From Lucinisca nassula (Eukaryota; Mollusca; Bivalvia; Lucinida; Lucinidae): a DNA stretch of 64,000 bases. Shown in pieces: positions 33,700-45,226 of the stretch; position 1 is the first letter of the stretch, and each line of letters starts with the position of its first letter. A model generated the notes under the pieces. That model was given only the letters and a program-made list of their open reading frames with translations. It ran no database searches and was not told the DNA's origin. The stretch covers positions 62,642,406-62,706,405 of the forward strand of contig OY757010.1 in the NCBI GenBank assembly GCA_963580285.1. The letters run 5' to 3'. Both the position numbers and the translations under genes were made by a program.

Positions 33700-35400
33700 G
33701 CGAGCTGCCTGATTCTCCGTCTTTGATTTTCTTTTGCTTGAGTATTACGGTTATTTCATGCTGTCGAGTCCTGATCTTGTTTCATCTCTGCAGTCGTGTG
33801 ATTTTAATGTTCTATGAGATGTTGCACTGATGAGTTGGCAGTCCTTCATGCAGACTGAACAAATTATTTGTTTAAACCACAACAGAACCAATGCCGAAAG
33901 CAGAAAGCCCCACCCCCAGTAAAAATCTTTTTGCTGACAGTTCCAAGACGGTTCTCCTGATACTGTTTATTATTGTTATAGTTCGTATTTCCATGTTTGT
34001 ATTGCTTATATTTTCTTATTTCGTATAGACGTTTGGGCATTTAGTTGGCAATTAACTGTCCTAGTGAAGTGTTCATTATGGTGAAGTTGTTCTATGTTTG
34101 TATTTCTTTCCCTTTGGTGTCTTGGCTAGTATGTATGGGGTTATTGTATCGATTCCTAATCATTGCTACCACTGTTTTAGCGGCAAGCAAAATCGATTGA
34201 AGCCCCCTACCCAAGTAACAAAACTTTAAACTGACCGTTCCTAGGAGGTTCTTATGTTGTGGTTTGATATACCCAAAGCTGAAAGAGATCTAATGATTAA
34301 GAGTCAGTGCACTTACCCTTTAGGCCAGGAAGGCCAGTCTGTTCAATCTGAACAAGCTTATCGGAGTCAAAGTGGTGTAACTGTTAAATTTGTTTTGCTC
34401 CAGCATTTTAGTTAGTCCGCATCGCTGTTTTATTTCTGTAGTCGTTTGATTTTTATAATTCCGGAGATATAACACCGATTTGGTAAGAACCCTTCATAAG
34501 GACTGAAAAAAAAATATCTGTCTCTGGTATGGCCCATCGGAGTCTTACTGATGGTTTTCTTTGCTCTAGAATTTCAGTGGTTTCTTGCTGTCGAGTCCTC
34601 GCCGTTGTTTCATCTCTGTGGTTGTTTGAATTTTGTGTTGAACTGATGAGTTAGTAGGCCTTCATGCTGAACAAATTATATATCTAAATCGCGACAGAAG
34701 AAAGGGCGAGGATTTCGGCCCCGTAAAATCGATATAAGCCCCCAAATAGAACTCGTTCCACCGACCGTTCCAAGGCGGTTCCTCTGTTGCGGTTTATTTT
34801 TGAAATGGTCTGTCTTTGAGTGTGTGTGGCGCTTGTGATATTTTGTTTTGGATAGCCAATTGGCCATTTTGTGGGAAAGTACTGTCCTTTTCGCTTTCCG
34901 CTATTTATGTATCCATCGGGGTCTAGTTGTTTCGTGATTGTGATTCTTTCCCTTTGGTATCTCTGATGGGAGCTGTTGGTTAATTGTATTGATTACCAAT
35001 CATTGCATTCACTTCTGCTTTGTATATGTGATAGAACCAATGGCGAGGATTGTGACCACGTAAAATCAATTAAAGCCCACCCCCTCCCACACCCAACCCC
35101 CAGTTACATTTCATGGTGGTTCTTTTTTCATGTTTTATCATAGTCCAAGTTCGTCTTTATATGTATGTATTGCTAATATCATTTTATTTTGGATAGCGGT
35201 TTGGACATTTTATGGGAAAGTAACTGGGGTTTTGGATATCCGGGTGCCATGTCTTTATCATGGTGAAAATGTTTTATGTTGGTGTTTCTTTCCCTTTGGT
35301 GACTTTTATGGGAGGTCTGAGGCAAATGTATCGATTCCCGATCACTTCTATTTATTATTATTATTTTACGGCCTTTCCAAGATTATTTCACTTATATATA
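33700..35400 (+). repeat. Three successive family C copies
   Basis: Copies at about 33700-34175, 34330-35035 and 35036-35400 each carry GACTGAACAAATTAT-like and CCGTTCCAAGGCGGTTC-like segments, CCCTTTGGT and the GATT-CC-ATCATTGC end. Divergence between copies is high, so this is an old cluster. No protein is conserved between the copies. Confidence 0.65.
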
Positions 35401-35928
35401 TAGCCGATCGTTAAGCAAAGGTGAGCTAAAACCCGAGTACCCGGCGACAAAACACCTGCCCCGTCGCTGTAGAACTTGGCATCCCACAAGTGACTCGTAC
35501 CACAGCGGTGAGAAACCTTATGTTTAAGAGTCAGCGCTTTTATCCACTAAGCAACGTAGGCCCGTTCGATTATCTTTTTGAGATCTGAATGAATACGCTA
35601 TGTCAAGCGTTTGTATTATCCTAATGCTTAAAACAAGAAATGTGTCCAAAGCACGTTTAGTCAGAGAAGATTGTATGAGACTGAGTGGGTAAGCATTCTA
35701 GTTTATATCTTTGCTGAGTTCAGATTGTTAGGAAACATTTTAGCTTGACGCTGTCTTATCATGTTTTATTGAAACACGGTACTACTTTCACCGTGAGTCA
35801 TCTTTAGCAAATGCTTCATCAGTTTGGTTCACACATCCATCTTTCCGCAAATTAGTCCACTTGAGTACATATAAAAGCTCCGGCATTAATACCAAATAAA
35901 CATATCTGGATATATACTTACCCCTGAG
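35401..35928. other. Intron sequence, nothing firm
   Basis: A hammerhead-like word (ACTGATGAAGC on the - strand near 35815) lacks the GAAA core. No gene recognised. Confidence 0.4.
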
Positions 35929-36115
35929 TTACTGGTAAACCGCTTAGAAGGTCTAAACCTGCCCAGGCAAAGGGAAACGAGTCAGACCGTCCTTGCATAT
36001 AAACCTATTGGTTTCATTGGGCGGCAGGACTTGAGGTGTGTCGGCTAAAAGTCAGACAAAATTCGACGTAACGTCTGAACAATGACCTGAATAGTGTTGA
36101 ACTTCAATTCAATCA
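35929..36115 (+). mobile_element. SINE-like family B, partial copy
   Basis: TTACTGGTAAACCGCTTAGA through CATTGGGCGGCAGGACTTGA to a tail resembling TTCAATCAAAATC. Confidence 0.7.
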
Positions 36116-36233
36116 AAATCTACCTCTAAGTATTTCGCGAAAAAATATCCTACCGTAGAAATAACCTGTTAAACTATGAAAACTTTCCGCTTTCCGTATT
36201 GAGGATACTTAGTATGATAACGGCCGTTTTATA

Positions 36234-36596
36234 TAGAGGATCTTACATGAGTGCTCATGTATTATTGAATTTATTAAACGAGTTGAGGAAAAGGGATAAA
36301 ATGCGAGGCTTTGCCGAGCATTTTATCCCTTTTCCTCAACGAGTTTAATAAATTCAATAATACATGAGCACAAATGCAAGATTCTATTTATCATATGGAA
36401 TTTAAAACGCATTTTATTCTCGATTGTTTACAAAAATGTCAATATTCCGCCATAAGTCAACGTAACGTCGTTAAGGACGTCGCACATGTAACGTTACGGG
36501 ACGTATCTAACTAATTTGCATATTTAATCCACTAGTGGATTATCGAAAATATTACATGGCATTATTACACTCTCAGACGTGACGTCATATGATAAA
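36234..36596 (-). mobile_element. Palindromic element P, copy 2, abutting an exon
   Basis: Reverse complement of the 15707-16076 element, including the hairpin around GCATTTTATCCC and the TTTATCATATG/CATATGATAAA inverted ends. It stops about 14 bp before the next exon, so most of that exon's 3' splice-site region is transposon-derived. Confidence 0.85.
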
Positions 36597-36610
36597 AAAT
36601 CTAATTACAG

Positions 36611-36742
36611 CCACGTGCAACCTACCCAGCACCTTTGCCTGCGACAATGATGGTTTCGTAGACAAGAATTGCAAGTGCTTTTGTCCAGACGTATTAGAAG
36701 GTAACAGATGTGAGAATATAGTTGCAAGTCTAAGAAAACAAG
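36611..36742 (+). CDS. Astacin-family metalloprotease, first EGF-like domain exon
   Basis: Acceptor AATCTAATTACAG, donor GTAAGA, 132 nt, phase 1 to phase 1, a class common for shuffled EGF exons. The residues TCNLPSTFACDNDG then NCKCFCP and GNRC give six Cys spaced as in EGF-like modules. It follows the catalytic domain directly, as in blastula-protease and nematode NAS astacins. The polypyrimidine tract is poor because a transposon ends 14 bp upstream. Confidence 0.88.
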
Positions 36743-37134
36743 GTAAGAAAATACCATTTTGAATTTATACTTCGGGTGTTTTTTTTTTATTAAATTCGTT
36801 TGTAGTTTCTCATGTCAAAGTTATTCTACCTTACTATAAAATTGTAAATCGAAGATGCATTTGAAAATCATCCATCCATCCGACGGAGAAACTCCAGAGC
36901 CTGCCTTTGTCTCATGGGTCGGCTCGGCTACACTTGGAACTCTTTAATGCACTGTATGCGCAGAAAAAAAATATACTAGTCTTTCATAAACATCTGGAAG
37001 TTTTCGACATAAAACTAAGTCTTTCATGACTACTTGACACAATATTTTTTGTAATACATTCTGCAATACATGAATGCTGACAAGGAAGGTAAAGCTCGTT
37101 TGGGGTAACAAATGACAAGATACACAGAACTTGT
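36743..37134. other. Intron sequence, nothing recognised
   Basis: No gene or repeat family recognised. Confidence 0.4.
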
Positions 37135-37920
37135 GGAAAAGTCATTTATGTAATAAATGACGCATACAAATTAGTATATGTAGAAAGTAAAAGCTACATG
37201 ACAATCTATATCCACCAAACTGATGGTGCAAAAGAACATGCATTTACATCTTTAAATACGCCTTCGCCATAAACCGAAAAGGTGGGGCGTGCAGCCACTG
37301 AAGATAAGAGAATTAGGTGGATCTTACATGATGATAAAAAAAATCTATAACCTTTTGACTTCAAAATCTACCAAAAGTATGGGTAGGTGTCAGGGGCGGA
37401 TGGTGAGTAATCAAAAGTTGCGAAAAGCAGTCTCACGTCTTCTGCCTATGATGGCTGAATCAAATCCAAGTCTTGGAATCTATCCACCGAATTTACATAG
37501 ACCGGCTATCAATACATAGACTAGCAACTCGCGAAGCATTTCAAATACGCTTATCTTGTGGAAATGTTGCATACAAATTGTTATGTAGAAAGTAAAATCG
37601 ACATGACAATCTATATCCACCAAACTGATGGTGCAAAAGGAACATGCATTTACATATTTGAATATGTCTTCGCCATAAACCGAAATGGTGGGGCATACAA
37701 ACCGCCACAAGCAACGAGCTTGCGAAGCAACCTTCGCCAGCTTGTAGCTGCCCCAAACTCGATAATCAAAGTTGCGTAAAGCAATGTCACGTCTTTTGCC
37801 TATGATGACTGTATCAAATCTGACCTTGAAATCTATCCACCGAATTTACCTAGACGAGCTAACAATACATAGACTAGCGTCTAGTGAAGCTTTACAAATA
37901 CGCTTATCTAATCAATAAGC
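37135..37920 (+). repeat. Tandem duplication, about 400-bp period, two units
   Basis: TGACAATCTATATCCACCAA occurs near 37200 and 37604, and CTATCCACCGAATTTAC near 37480 and 37834, each with matching surroundings. Small indels make the second unit shorter. Short open frames inside differ between units. Confidence 0.75.
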
Positions 37921-38048
37921 CTAATTTATGTATTTCGTACATTGAAATTCAGCTACTATGGCCAGATAAAACTCGGACAATATTCTTTATGAAACCAAAA
38001 GTAAATGAGTTCAGTTTTATTTCAGTATGTTACTAGTCTAACATTGCG

Positions 38049-38342
38049 GCCCCGCCCATCCGAGCTTGAAGAAATAGATGCTCTGCATGATGCTTCCAAG
38101 CAGAGCTGAAACTGACCGCACATGAGTACTTGTAAACAGCTCAGAGGATCTAAGCTTGCCCAGGCAAAGCGGTGCCAGTCGGCCCGTCCATTTTTATTAA
38201 CCCTATTGGTTTCATTGGGCGTGAGGGCTTGAGATGTCATTTCATCTCAATTTCGAGTAAAAGTCGCACAAAATTGGAAGCAACGTCTCCAAAATGACCT
38301 ATACAGTGTTGACGGGGACGTTAAACCCCAAATCAAACAAAA
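38049..38342 (+). mobile_element. SINE-like family B, near full-length copy
   Basis: Head GGCCCCGCCCATCCGAGCTT to tail AAACCCCAAATCAAACAA. Flanks ACTAGTCTAACATT and ACTAGATAACATT are a likely degenerate target-site duplication. Confidence 0.82.
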
Positions 38343-38972
38343 CTAGATAACATTAAACATGTTTTAACGACAATAAAATGGAACTGGGCACCAGTTTAAA
38401 CATATGCATGACGTCCTTTACATACCCTATGTATTTTACACCCAGCTTCACGTAGCATGAGAAGAAACATAAGAACATTTTTCCTGTAGTTGTCCTGTAT
38501 TAATGTTCCAACAAAATGCTTGTAAAAACGTCTAAGTAAGGTTATTCGAATGTATACATAGATGATCTAACAGGCATAGTCATTTCATATTAAATTATTG
38601 AGACGGGTCGCAGGCGAGTTTCTTTAAATTCATATAAATGTTTATGAAATAGCAATTTAAAATAGGATTTGTTTGCCGAGGAATTCCAATACAGAGAGAA
38701 TCATGACGTGATTTGACATAAACCATGTCGTCTGCTGAGTGCAATAACGGTGTGACTGACATTTTGGCCAAAATAGTTTTTTTTTCATAAATGGGTGCCT
38801 TAGGACTTGACACACTTGGTAAATAAGTACTACAGCTGGATTCTGCCTAAATCATGATTTATTTCAGCATTTTGGAAACTTTTTTGTCATTTACACCGTT
38901 TTTGCTCTGACGTTTAGAAAAAAAAGTTTGCGAAAAAACAGTGTAAGTGCACTTACCCTTTTTTGCGCAAAG
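38343..38972. other. Intron sequence, nothing recognised
   Basis: No exon or repeat family recognised. Confidence 0.4.
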
Positions 38973-39300
38973 TTACCGGCCCCGATAGCTCAGTTGGTAG
39001 TGTGTCCGCTCCGGGGAACGGAAGGTCACGGGTTCGATCCCGGGCCGCGACATACCAAAGTCGTTAATATGGTACTAGCTGTTCCTCGCTTGGCACTCAG
39101 ATTTACGGGGTAGAGCTAGGACTGGTCGACCCAGTGTCAGGATAATGTGACTGGGTGTGGCATCATGTAATTTGTCTGGGACATGAAACTTCAGTGAGGC
39201 AGCACTATAAAAGTGAGCATTGAGCTCCCTTTCGTAACCAGACACCGTCGTGATATGACTGAAAGATTGTTGAAAGCGACGTTAAACTCGAATTCACACA
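38973..39300 (+). mobile_element. tRNA-derived SINE, type 2
   Basis: A box TAGCTCAGTTGG and B box GGTTCGATCCC are both intact. A 200-bp body follows and the tail reads AAGCGACGTTAAACTCGAAT then an AC-rich run. The acceptor stem of a true tRNA is not formed (GCCCCGA is not matched at the 3' side). Confidence 0.82.
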
Positions 39301-39944
39301 CACACGCACATACATTTGCTCCAAGTTGTTTAATACCTAAAAATATTGAATCCTGCTGCTTGATATTTCAGAATAAACATGTAAGTACCATGCAGAATGT
39401 ATAAAATATTACCTATTACCTACCCAGTGCCTTTAATTTACTGCTTTACCATGTAAAAGGCAAAGAAATAAAGTTTGTGTATTTACACCGTTTTAGCGCT
39501 GAATGCACTTACACCGTTTTTGCACCAAAACACTCGGCACAGAAATGGTGTATCAACCTTTAAACGCTACATATTTCTTTTCAAATAATATGGGTATGTA
39601 TTAGTTATTGAAGGCCAGTCGAGACCTGCGATGCTAGTCCTATTAGTATCAGCCGATCTCCAGGAATCAAGTTTGTTACACGTTCGAGTGTACCATTAAC
39701 CCGTGAACCATTAACAAATGCAGTGCAATGATTCGTTCATTAATGACACATTGTACATGCTGCCGTATTTTGGGAGGCTTTCAGCTGGAATGGATCTGTT
39801 TCTTCTGTCTCAATGCTGAGTATTTAACCTTTATTTTTACCAAATGGAATCTTGCTCTTTATATATATCAGGAGTCCGTTTCAAAATTTAGGGGTTTCAG
39901 CTTGTATTTTCATAAAAAATATTTGGAAAATGACTGAACTTTCA
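39301..39944. other. Intron sequence, nothing recognised
   Basis: No gene or repeat family recognised apart from two TTTACACCGTTTT words. Confidence 0.4.
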
Positions 39945-40035
39945 GCAAACAGTGATTGCCATGATCAGACGCCGCATTCTGAGCCTGAACTGTTTGCCAA
40001 TTGCCCCTTTAGGTGTTTCTGGTACGTAATGGGTT
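39945..40035. repeat. Family D relic
   Basis: GCAAACAGTGATTGCCATGA, CAGACGCCGCATTCTG, then CTGAACTGTTTGCCAATTGC, as in the family D core and its right flank. Confidence 0.6.
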
Positions 40036-41016
40036 AATGCCTCCGATGAGTGAAATTGGGGCATAGATTGTAGGTCCAGATTTCGGCGCTTTGATTAGGT
40101 TTACCGTGACTAACAACTTTTTTTTCTTATTAATAAACTAACTGTTTTTCTTATTAATAAATCAAATCCGATCAGATTTTAATTTGTTTATATTCATGTA
40201 TTGGACAACCCTGTAAACCTCGCGTTATATAGAGACAACTAGGGTTTTATTTGACTGACTTGGGCTCCAAGACATAGGTTTCTGGTAATCGGTATGTGAA
40301 CGATATCACCAGTTTTCACAAGAAAAATAACCGTTTTGAAGAAAATGAAGAAAGCGCTTTGTCACACAGGTGTTTTATCGGAATGACACAGCATAATACT
40401 CTTTTCGGTTGTCTAATATATTTCAAACAAAAACAAACCTGGAATATCGAGTCCCGTTACGAGACAGTGACATGGTGCAACAAGAAAAGTGGTCCTTCGA
40501 AGTTTTCCACCCAACAAACACTCTGATATGTCAGCGCATCCGCGGTTTGATCACACTCTTCACTGTGTTTGGTGGAATCCCTAGACCATTATGTGTTCAT
40601 ACAGAGTAATAAGACGTTATGCTTGTTGAATTGGTAGGCAGGCTAATTTGAGGCCTAGCTGAAGGTTTATTTAATTTTGTCGCGGCCCATATGATAAATG
40701 TTGAACCGTTGAAACGAAGAACACAATTATGGCACACTTTTCACTCCTACAGACTTAAACAGATGCCTTTTAAAACTGTATAGGTCCTGATGATTTTGCG
40801 CATAATACGTCCCTATCTTCAGGGTCTCCATTGTTTGTATTTTCTTTTGCGACAACTGAAACACTGATGCACTACTATGGGAGTCCGGACGTATCCCCAA
40901 ATCAAAGATGGATTGCGTTAATTATCAAAGGTAGAAAGGCTGTCTGGCGTAAGTTTTCCTTGCCAAACATGTCAGGATATGAAAATATGTTAGTAAGTAG
41001 GTTCTGCCTTTTCCAG
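40036..41016. other. Intron sequence, nothing recognised
   Basis: No exon or repeat family recognised. Open frames of up to 97 codons here have no motif and overlap the splice acceptor region of the next exon. Confidence 0.4.
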
Positions 41017-41126
41017 AATGTGCCTCAGATATTATTGAGCTGGGAATTGATGACACCTTCACTCTTCTGTCTCCTAACAACACCCCATTTAGCTACGGAA
41101 CAACGAAATGTGCTTGGATTGTAAAG
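41017..41126 (+). CDS. Astacin-family metalloprotease, CUB domain exon 1
   Basis: Acceptor GCCTTTTCCAG, donor GTAAGT, 110 nt, phase 1 to phase 0. Translation: split Glu codon, CASDIIELGIDDTF, then LLSPNNTPFSYGTTKCAWIV. The spacing from the first Cys through SPN.P..Y to C.W is the classic start of a CUB domain with its first disulfide pair. CUB modules in astacins bind partners or substrates and in many cases calcium. Confidence 0.88.
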
Positions 41127-42336
41127 GTAAGTTACGTTTCCTAATATGGCACGGAGAGGTCAACACGAAGCAAAGGTGAAAATTAGCTATGATAGCGAAA
41201 GGTGTTCTTCGAGCATGAGTGCACAGCGTCGACCATGATCGCTCAGCGACAAAACTGAGTAACATGCGGACCAATTCTGTTGCTGCAAAACCTTTGAAGA
41301 CTCTATGGCACTTTTACCATGATCCTTCCCGTCACTCTGAATCATGAAGAGCAAATGTCAGTTTTGGCGACAGAAACTGCACTGTGCTGGTTAACCGCCT
41401 AGCCCAGGGAAAGTATGCTCAGCTGACCTGATATAATGTTGGCTGGTTCGTTGAACTCGAAACAAAAGCAGCTTCATATGATTGTTGAAAATATCTCAAT
41501 GTTCAAAAAGCAGCCCTGCTCCGGTGGATACTTGCTTTACATAGGCTAATGTAAGAAAATAAAAGTAAAACATAAAGCAATACTTGTCATTTATAAAACT
41601 GGTACGCCGTATAGGACCATCATGGCAGTCTTGAACAACAATCAGACTTCAGTATTCAAACATTCAAATTTTTTGGCTCACATAACCGTTATAGCACCAA
41701 AATAATTCCTTGTTACAGGTATGATCTTTGAATGCGCTTCTTGTAGATGTATTCAGTAGATGTCAGCGGATGGGTTTTTACCTTATATATCGCATCAGTC
41801 GTAATGCGCACGATAGATTTTAAAATACCACACAAATGTTTTAAATGTGTGCCTTTCCCAGCAGACTTCATATATGCCTTTCCCAGCAGACTCCTTCAGG
41901 TATTGTTAATTTGCCGACACACTTGCTGCCAGTGGAGTAACATTTTCGCGATATTCACGTTTGGCACGAACTTTACAGACCTTCTCAGTAGAATGCGCTC
42001 TTGTGTCTGGCAGATTTCTCTGGTTCATCCTTAAAGCCAATCACCAGATAAGCATTTGAAGCAGCCCATGTGAATATGTCACTTATCACATAGGCAACCA
42101 GCAAAAGTTTAGACGAGCATACGTTCAATCTCTCCAGAGCATTTGCCGTTCATAACATATACAAGTGCAATTGACTTATTGTCTGTTCAAATTAATCCCG
42201 GACTGATGCATAAATTGCACGGTCCATTTACATATCCGACGACAAAACTCAGCAGACTTCGACCTTTTTCTTGTTGTTTACGAAAACAAATAAAGAAACA
42301 TAAAGTTTCGAGTGTGTGACTTATTGCGCCAGATTA
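41127..42336. other. Intron sequence with a SINE fragment
   Basis: 41376-41467 is the 3' part of a type 1 SINE (GTGCTGGTTAACCGCC, TTGGCTGGTTCGTTGAACTC). The remainder shows nothing recognisable. A 36-bp word near 41860 (CCTTTCCCAGCAGACT) is repeated in tandem. Confidence 0.5.
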
Positions 42337-42602
42337 CATCACGAAAACATGCCTATATAATTTAGACCCCCTTGAACCCCACTTTCATATACTAAAACTG
42401 GAGTTTACCGGTGTAAACCATATTTTTCTTATTTCTGCTCTAAAATGTAGATTGTGGGTGCTCGTTAGAACCGCCTCATCGAGTACCAACTCCCAGTATT
42501 TTGAGCAGAAATAAGAAAAAATATCACATTTTTTCATCGTAAATTTTTCATTTTTTCGGCAATAAAGGTTATAAAGTATTTGTATAGGCATGTTTTCGTT
42601 AT
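42337..42602 (-). mobile_element. MITE family A copy
   Basis: CATCACGAAAACATGCC at the left, GGCATGTTTTCGTTAT at the right, side hairpin CCCCACTTTCATATACTAAA next to the left end, and one arm of the central hairpin partly lost. Confidence 0.85.
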
Positions 42603-42691
42603 AAGCCGAATGGTTGGAGCACAAGGATAACAAATAAAAATAAAAAATGAGTTCCTTTAAAAGCAATGAAAACATTCATAAGAAAGAAGAT

Positions 42692-42736
42692 GGGTCATAC
42701 TACGTAGTTTCGGCTAAAAAGCCTCATCAGTGACCC
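42692..42736 (-). ncRNA. Hammerhead ribozyme, type I
   Basis: On the - strand: stem I GGGTCA with TGACCC (perfect), core CTGATGA, stem II GGCT-TTTT-AGCC, GAAA, stem III CTAC/GTAG closed by A-T, and cleavage after A (between 42698 and 42697). All invariant core nucleotides are present. Confidence 0.85.
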
Positions 42737-43073
42737 TGTAATGATCCGGCAAAGAAAGCCAGAGGAAACATACTGCAATTTTGCAAATTTCGAATAGGCA
42801 GTCGATACAAAGACTGATATAAATGAAATTGGGGTCCATAAAATTAAAAACCTGTCTAGAATATGAGTCTAAACCAATAATTTATTTCTGATTTCTCAGA
42901 ATATTCACGCTGATCTCAAAGGACCAAAAGTAAAATATAAACTACACTATGGTTGATGTACGGGGAGACGTTTTACGGCCGCCACACGGCACAACACCAG
43001 CTGCAGTGAAGGCAAATAAAAATCAAAAATGAGTTCCTTTAAGAGCAATGAAAACATTCATAAGAAAGAAGAT

Positions 43074-43119
43074 GGGTCATACTACGTAGTTTCGGCTAAA
43101 AAAGCCTCATCAGTGACCC
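43074..43119 (-). ncRNA. Hammerhead ribozyme, type I, second unit
   Basis: Same motif as at 42692-42736, with one extra base in the stem II loop. Predicted cleavage between 43080 and 43079, so two cuts would release a 382-nt RNA. Confidence 0.85.
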
Positions 43120-43369
43120 TGTAATGATCCGGCAAAGAAAGCCAGAGGAAACATACTGCAATTTTGCAAATTTCGAATAGGCAGTCGATACAAAAACTGA
43201 TATAAATGAAATTGGGGTCCAAAAAATTAAAAACCTGTCTAGAATATGAGTCTAAACCAATAATTTATTTCTGATTTCTCAGAATATTCACGCTGATCTC
43301 AAAGGACCAAAAGTAAAATATAAACTAAACTGTATTCGTGCCTTAGAATCCAACAGCATTTTTAGCTCA

Positions 43370-44160
43370 CCTGACCAAAGTTCATGGTGAGCTTTTGTGA
43401 CTCTGTGGTGTCTGACGTGGTCGTGCGTCGTCGGTCGTGCGTCGTCCGAGCGTAAACTTTTCTTGTGAACACGCTAGAGGCCACAGTTTTGGTCTAATTA
43501 TCGTCCAACGTGTTTAGAATCATCATGGTCACAATATATGGGTTAAGTTTGAATATGGATCATATCAGGTCCTAAAGAAGGTTAGTAGGTCAAATCACAG
43601 AAAAACTTTGTGAACACTCTAGAGGACACAGTTTCCGTTCAACCATCATCAAATCATCTAGCAATATCTTGGTAAAGTTTGAACATGGGTTATGTTGGGT
43701 CGAAACGAAGGTCAGCAGCTTAAATCATAGAAAACCTTGTGAACACTCTAGAGTTAACAGCTTTGATCCAATCACTATCAGACTTGTTCAGAATTATCAT
43801 TTTGACAATAGCTCGGCCAAGTTCGAATATGGGTTATTTCGGGTCAGAAAATAGGTCAGTAGGTCAAAACATAGAAAAACCTTGTGAACACTCTAGAGTC
43901 AACAGTTTTGGTCCAATCTTAATCAGACCATCTCAGAATGATTATCTTGACAATATCTCGGTCAAGTCGGAATATCGATATGGGTCATGTCGGGTCAGAA
44001 AATAGGTCAGTAGGTCAAATCATAGAAAAACATTGTGAACACTCTAGAGGCCACAGTTTTGGTCCAATCATCACCAAAGTTGCTCAGAATGACCATCTTC
44101 CTAACATCTCAGAGAGGGTCATGTAAGGTCAAAAAGTAGGTCAGTAGGTCATTTTGTCAT
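43370..44160 (+). repeat. Tandem repeat, 130-150 bp period, about five units
   Basis: TGTGAACACTCTAGAG (or TGTGAACACGCTAGAG) recurs near 43464, 43609, 43738, 43883 and 44034, each followed by an ACAGTTT-GGTCCAATCAT word. The leader TTTTTAGCTCACCTGACC with GTCGTGCGTCGTC precedes it. The 62-88 codon frames inside are repeats of the same peptide and are not called. Confidence 0.82.
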
Positions 44161-44189
44161 AACATTTGAACAGTTTGAGATAGAAAAGA

Positions 44190-44410
44190 GAAGTAAAGGG
44201 AATGATCAGGAATCAATACAATAAACCAACAGCTCCTATCAGAGACACCAAAGGAAAAGAAACACAAACATGGAATAACTAGATCCTAATAGACACCACT
44301 ATATCGGAAAGCTTAAAGGACAGTTACTTTCCCACAAAATGGCCAAATGGCTATCCAAAACAAATATTTTAGCGATACAAACACTCAAAGACATACCATT
44401 ACAAACATAA
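44190..44410 (-). repeat. Family C fragment
   Basis: AATGATCAGGAATCAATACA, CCCACAAAATGGCCAAATGG and the CAAAGACATACCATTAC words match family C. Confidence 0.7.
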
Positions 44411-44845
44411 TACAAAAACATGACCTGTCACTTTGACCTGTTCCTACTTTATCCTAATTTTGAACCATTTGCGAAAGAGCCTTCATATTTGGCATGTAGG
44501 TTTCTTGTGACAAGGGCTTCCAAGACATTTTGACCTGTGAGCTACTTTATCATAACCATTGAATCATTTGAGATATAGCCTTCATCTTTGGCATGGTTCA
44601 TTGTGACAAGCTTTCTTGTGTCAAGGGTTTCCCATCCATACAAAAATTTTGACCTGTGACCTTCACTTTGACATGTGACCTACTTTGTTTTAACCTTTGA
44701 ACCATTTGTGATAGAGCCTTCACAATTGGCATGTAGGTTTCTTTTACAAGGGCTTTTAACTCATACAAAATAATTCTGACCTTAAATTTGACCTGTGACT
44801 TTCTTTATCATACCTTTTGAGCCCCCCCCCCCCCCCCCCCACACA
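44411..44845. repeat. Degenerate GACCTGTGACC-type tandem repeat and poly-C run
   Basis: TTTGAACCATTTG, AGAGCCTTCA, TTGGCATGTAGGTTTCTT and GACCTGTGACCT words recur at irregular 110-130 bp spacing. A poly-C run of about 20 at 44823 is followed by (AC)n. Confidence 0.6.
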
Positions 44846-45226
44846 CACACGTGTCACCATGAAGCATTGTAAGTTAGACTGAGCAGTTCATATCCATATG
44901 GTGCACTAGGACGTCACCCTCAGTGTCCACACAAGGGTACCAGATAGTGTCATATAAGTCGGCTCTGTATTGTCAATGGGAACATTTGAAAGACTTCGTC
45001 CTCAAGAAAAAAATATTTTCGAAGCAATGTTTCATGAATTGCTGAAAATTCTTTCGCGCCAATGAACATGGTATTCACCAAGACTAAAAATATACAACCC
45101 TTGAAATGACTTCTACTCTCTACTCATAAATATTTGAAATAATTCAACAGATATCTTTCTGGGTCACCATTGACCACAATTGCTCAAACCATAGACTCAA
45201 CTTTATATTACCTACTGTTTTATTTA

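Larger units (their letters stand above)
42628..43328 (-). mobile_element. Retrozyme-like tandem repeat (family F), 1.8 units of 382 bp
   Basis: Two nearly identical units in tandem. The landmark GATGGGTCATACTACGTAGT recurs at 42689 and 43071, a period of 382 bp. On the - strand each unit holds a full hammerhead ribozyme. The second unit is cut at about 43328. A tandem array of a small non-coding unit with one type I hammerhead per unit is the organisation described for retrozymes, which mobilise through self-cleaved circular RNA copied by a helper reverse transcriptase. That mechanism is known for the class and inferred here. Confidence 0.82.

Noticed and set aside
33820..33880. CTGATGAG followed by GAAC in family C
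   Set aside because: Lacks the GAAA core and has no pairing flanks; part of a dispersed repeat.
35790..35835. Hammerhead-like CTGATGA with a good stem II on the - strand
   Set aside because: GAAA is replaced by AAAG and stem I does not pair.
38973..39045. Possible genuine tRNA gene with intact A and B boxes
   Set aside because: The acceptor stem does not pair and the sequence continues into a SINE body and tail.
43669..44126. Overlapping open frames with a repeated peptide
   Set aside because: They follow the 130-150 bp tandem repeat and have no independent coding evidence.
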